DNA of 18,011 bases from assembly GCA_029861795.1 (NCBI GenBank), contig JAOTYS010000040.1, positions 1 through 18,011 on the forward strand, given 5' to 3'. A program made the position numbers and the translations under genes. This stretch comes from Gammaproteobacteria bacterium. GTDB taxonomy: Bacteria; Pseudomonadota; Gammaproteobacteria; Arenicellales; JAOTYS01. Positions 15,909 through 18,011 of this stretch are shown here, piece by piece. How positions within the stretch are numbered: the stretch's first letter is position 1; each line of letters opens with the position of its first letter. The notes under the pieces are model-generated. The model ran no database searches. It was not told where the DNA came from and saw only the letters and a list, made by a program, of their open reading frames with translations.

Positions 15909-18011
15909 ATGAACTCGCAAAGTGTCGCGCGTGTTTCCGGCCTTATCCATCGCTATGGTGAGACAGCCGCGGTAGATGATCTCGATCTGGACATCCCGAG
16001 TGGTTGCGTAGTGGGCTTGATCGGACCGGACGGAGTGGGCAAGTCTAGCTTGCTCGCTCTCATCGCCGGGGTGCGAAGGATTCAGCAAGGCACTGTGCAG
16101 GTACTTGGTGGCGACATGCGCAGCAGCCGTCACCGGCATTTAACTTGTCCGCGCATTGCCTACATGCCGCAGGGGCTCGGGCACAACCTATACATGACTT
16201 TATCGGTATCCGAGAATGTGGATTTTTTCGGCCGCTTATTCGGCCAGTCTCAACGGGAACGTCAGTCGCGCGTCCAAGATCTGCTTGCCAGCACTGGCCT
16301 TGCACCGTTTGCCGATCGTCCAGCGGGAAAGCTTTCCGGCGGCATGAAGCAAAAGCTAGGATTGTGTTGTGCTCTGATCCACGATCCGGACTTACTGATT
16401 CTCGATGAGCCTACTACTGGCGTTGACCCCCTTTCGCGCCGCCAGTTCTGGGAACTGATTGATCGTATCCGTGCCCGTCGTGAAGGGATGAGCGTGCTGG
16501 TGGCTACCGCGTATATGGATGAAGCGGAGCGTTTCGATTGGCTCGTGGCGATGGATGCCGGTAAGGTCATGGCGACCAGCACACCCGACGAACTGAAATC
16601 GCGCACCCGGAAACACTCGCTGGAGGAAGCTTTTGTCGAGCTACTTCCTTTAGAAAAGCGTCGAGGACACCGCGCCCTGACGATCCCACCTCATCACTCC
16701 CGAGACCATGACTCGGCGATCGAGGCCCAAAACCTGACCCGGCGGTTTGGCAATTTCACTGCAGTAGCTCAAGTGAGCTTTCGCATCGAGCGCGGCGAGA
16801 TCTTTGGTTTTCTGGGTTCCAACGGTTGCGGTAAAACAACTACCATGAAAATGCTGACCGGCCTACTGGAACCATCGGAAGGTGAAGCCAAGCTGTTTGG
16901 TCGGCCGCTGAATCCCCGAGATATCGAGACCCGCCGACGAGTCGGTTACATGTCCCAGGCTTTTTCCTTGTATACCGAGTTAACGGTGCGACAGAACCTG
17001 GAACTGCACGCCCGCGTTTTCCATCTACCCAAGGATCGGGTCGCGGAAATGGCGCAGCGTTTCGGTCTCGATAGTGTGTTGGATGTGTTGGCCGAAAGCC
17101 TACCATTAGGGGTACGCCAGCGTCTGTCCTTGGCGGTCGCTGTAATCCACGGCCCAGAAATATTGATCCTGGACGAGCCGACTTCGGGAGTAGACCCCGT
17201 AGCCCGGGACAAGTTCTGGGAACTGCTGATCCAACTTTCCAGAGAAGATGGTGTCACCATCTTCATCTCCACCCACTTTATGAACGAGGCTGAACGTTGT
17301 GACCGAATCTCATTAATGCATGCCGGCAAGGTACTGGCTCGCGGCACTCCCGCTGCATTAGTCCGCAGCCGTGGGAATAAAACACTTGAGGAAACCTTTA
17401 TAGCCTATCTGGAAGAAGCGGAGGACATAACGGAAGCAACCGATGATAAGGAATACGAAATCCCCGCACCGGTTTTGAGTACCGATAAACTCGGTGGGCC
17501 AAGTTTCGATCTTCGCCGTGCTTGGGCCTATGCGCGACGCGAGACGCTAGAGTTAAGTCGTGACCCGATCCGCCTTGGGTTTGTGCTCTTAGGCCCCATC
17601 GTACTCATGATTGTATTCGGCTTCGGTATAACCTTTGATGTAGAGGATCTGTCCTACGCAGTTCTAGACCGCGATCAAACTCCCGCAAGCCGAACTTATT
17701 TGGAAAATTTTGCCGGTTCCCGTTACTTTGAGGAACGCCCCCCGATCACCAATGACGCCGATATGGAGGCGCGTTTACGCGAAGGTCAACTCACTTTCGC
17801 CATCGAAATACCACCGAATTTCGGGAAGGACCTCAAACGCAGCAGGCAGCCAGAGGTGGGAGTCTGGCTCGATGGCACCATGCCGTTTCGCGCAGAAAAT
17901 GCCAGGGGATACATTCTCGGCGTGCATCACTCCTATATTGACGAGCTTGCCAAACGTGAAGGCCGTGATGTCACCAATGGCCTACCACTGAACATTGAGG
18001 CACGCTTTCGT
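15909..18011 (+). CDS. rbbA: RbbA-like ABC ATPase/permease fusion, N-terminal 701 codons (runs off the right edge)
   Basis: Two ABC ATPase domains are followed by the start of an ABC-2 membrane domain. First ATPase: Walker A GPDGVGKS (39-46), signature LSGGM (142-146), Walker B LLILDEP (162-168). Second: Walker A GSNGCGKT (303-310), a degenerate signature LPLGV (398-402), Walker B ILILDEP (418-424). A first membrane helix lies near 556-576, then a large external loop. The match to Escherichia coli RbbA is strong. That protein was described as ribosome-associated, but its family is built like an exporter (YhiI-RbbA-YhhJ). An in-frame TAG at 15894 limits the start to ATG 15909, whose ribosome binding site is weak. 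The 3' end and any partner permease lie outside the window. Confidence 0.92.
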   Translation, partial: MNSQSVARVSGLIHRYGETAAVDDLDLDIPSGCVVGLIGPDGVGKSSLLALIAGVRRIQQGTVQVLGGDMRSSRHRHLTCPRIAYMPQGLGHNLYMTLSVSENVDFFGRLFGQSQRERQSRVQDLLASTGLAPFADRPAGKLSGGMKQKLGLCCALIHDPDLLILDEPTTGVDPLSRRQFWELIDRIRARREGMSVLVATAYMDEAERFDWLVAMDAGKVMATSTPDELKSRTRKHSLEEAFVELLPLEKRRGHRALTIPPHHSRDHDSAIEAQNLTRRFGNFTAVAQVSFRIERGEIFGFLGSNGCGKTTTMKMLTGLLEPSEGEAKLFGRPLNPRDIETRRRVGYMSQAFSLYTELTVRQNLELHARVFHLPKDRVAEMAQRFGLDSVLDVLAESLPLGVRQRLSLAVAVIHGPEILILDEPTSGVDPVARDKFWELLIQLSREDGVTIFISTHFMNEAERCDRISLMHAGKVLARGTPAALVRSRGNKTLEETFIAYLEEAEDITEATDDKEYEIPAPVLSTDKLGGPSFDLRRAWAYARRETLELSRDPIRLGFVLLGPIVLMIVFGFGITFDVEDLSYAVLDRDQTPASRTYLENFAGSRYFEERPPITNDADMEARLREGQLTFAIEIPPNFGKDLKRSRQPEVGVWLDGTMPFRAENARGYILGVHHSYIDELAKREGRDVTNGLPLNIEARFR

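Overview
The window looks like a chromosomal segment of a gammaproteobacterium (a betaproteobacterium is possible). The evidence is the cco gene order, a CbpA/CbpM chaperone pair, an RbbA-type ABC ATPase, and operators matching the FNR/ANR consensus. G+C is roughly 53% in hand-counted lines. No rRNA, tRNA, CRISPR array or complete insertion sequence was seen. The window cuts a gene at each end.

Positions 1-8029 form a cbb3 cytochrome oxidase locus. On the minus strand is the 5' part of ccoI, a copper P-type ATPase. Across a 464-bp divergent region, the plus strand carries yip1-ccoN-ccoO-ccoQ-ccoP-(small membrane protein)-ccoG-ccoH-(SafE-like membrane protein), with gaps of about 25 bases or less between genes and one overlap. 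ccoQ (58 aa) is a short gene that is easy to miss. The divergent region holds two perfect FNR boxes, each about 41-44 bp upstream of a predicted start site, one for each direction.

Positions 8031-10962 hold a convergent pair. One is a membrane-anchored HAMP/PAS-like protein fused to a DnaQ-type 3'-5' exonuclease, which starts one base after the SafE stop. The other is a CBS-pair/DUF294 nucleotidyltransferase-like protein on the minus strand. Positions 11009-12967 are a divergent chaperone module: hsp20 on the minus strand with its own terminator, and cbpA-cbpM on the plus strand. An FNR-like box lies between them.

Positions 12968-18011 look accessory. They contain a 72-bp relic of an rbbA-like gene, a small cysteine-rich lipoprotein with two C-x14-CPxGWT repeats, a perfect FNR box, a more GC-rich GAF-adenylate cyclase gene, and the first 701 codons of an RbbA-like double-ABC ATPase/permease with another FNR-like box upstream.

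The main pattern is five FNR/ANR-type palindromes, three of them perfect, placed upstream of the cco genes, the chaperones, the lipoprotein and rbbA. Otherwise unrelated genes therefore appear to share an oxygen-limitation regulon. The least familiar items are the lipoprotein, the rbbA relic and the membrane-anchored exonuclease. I do not claim a wholly new system; the co-regulated chaperone/lipoprotein/RbbA block is the best candidate for one.
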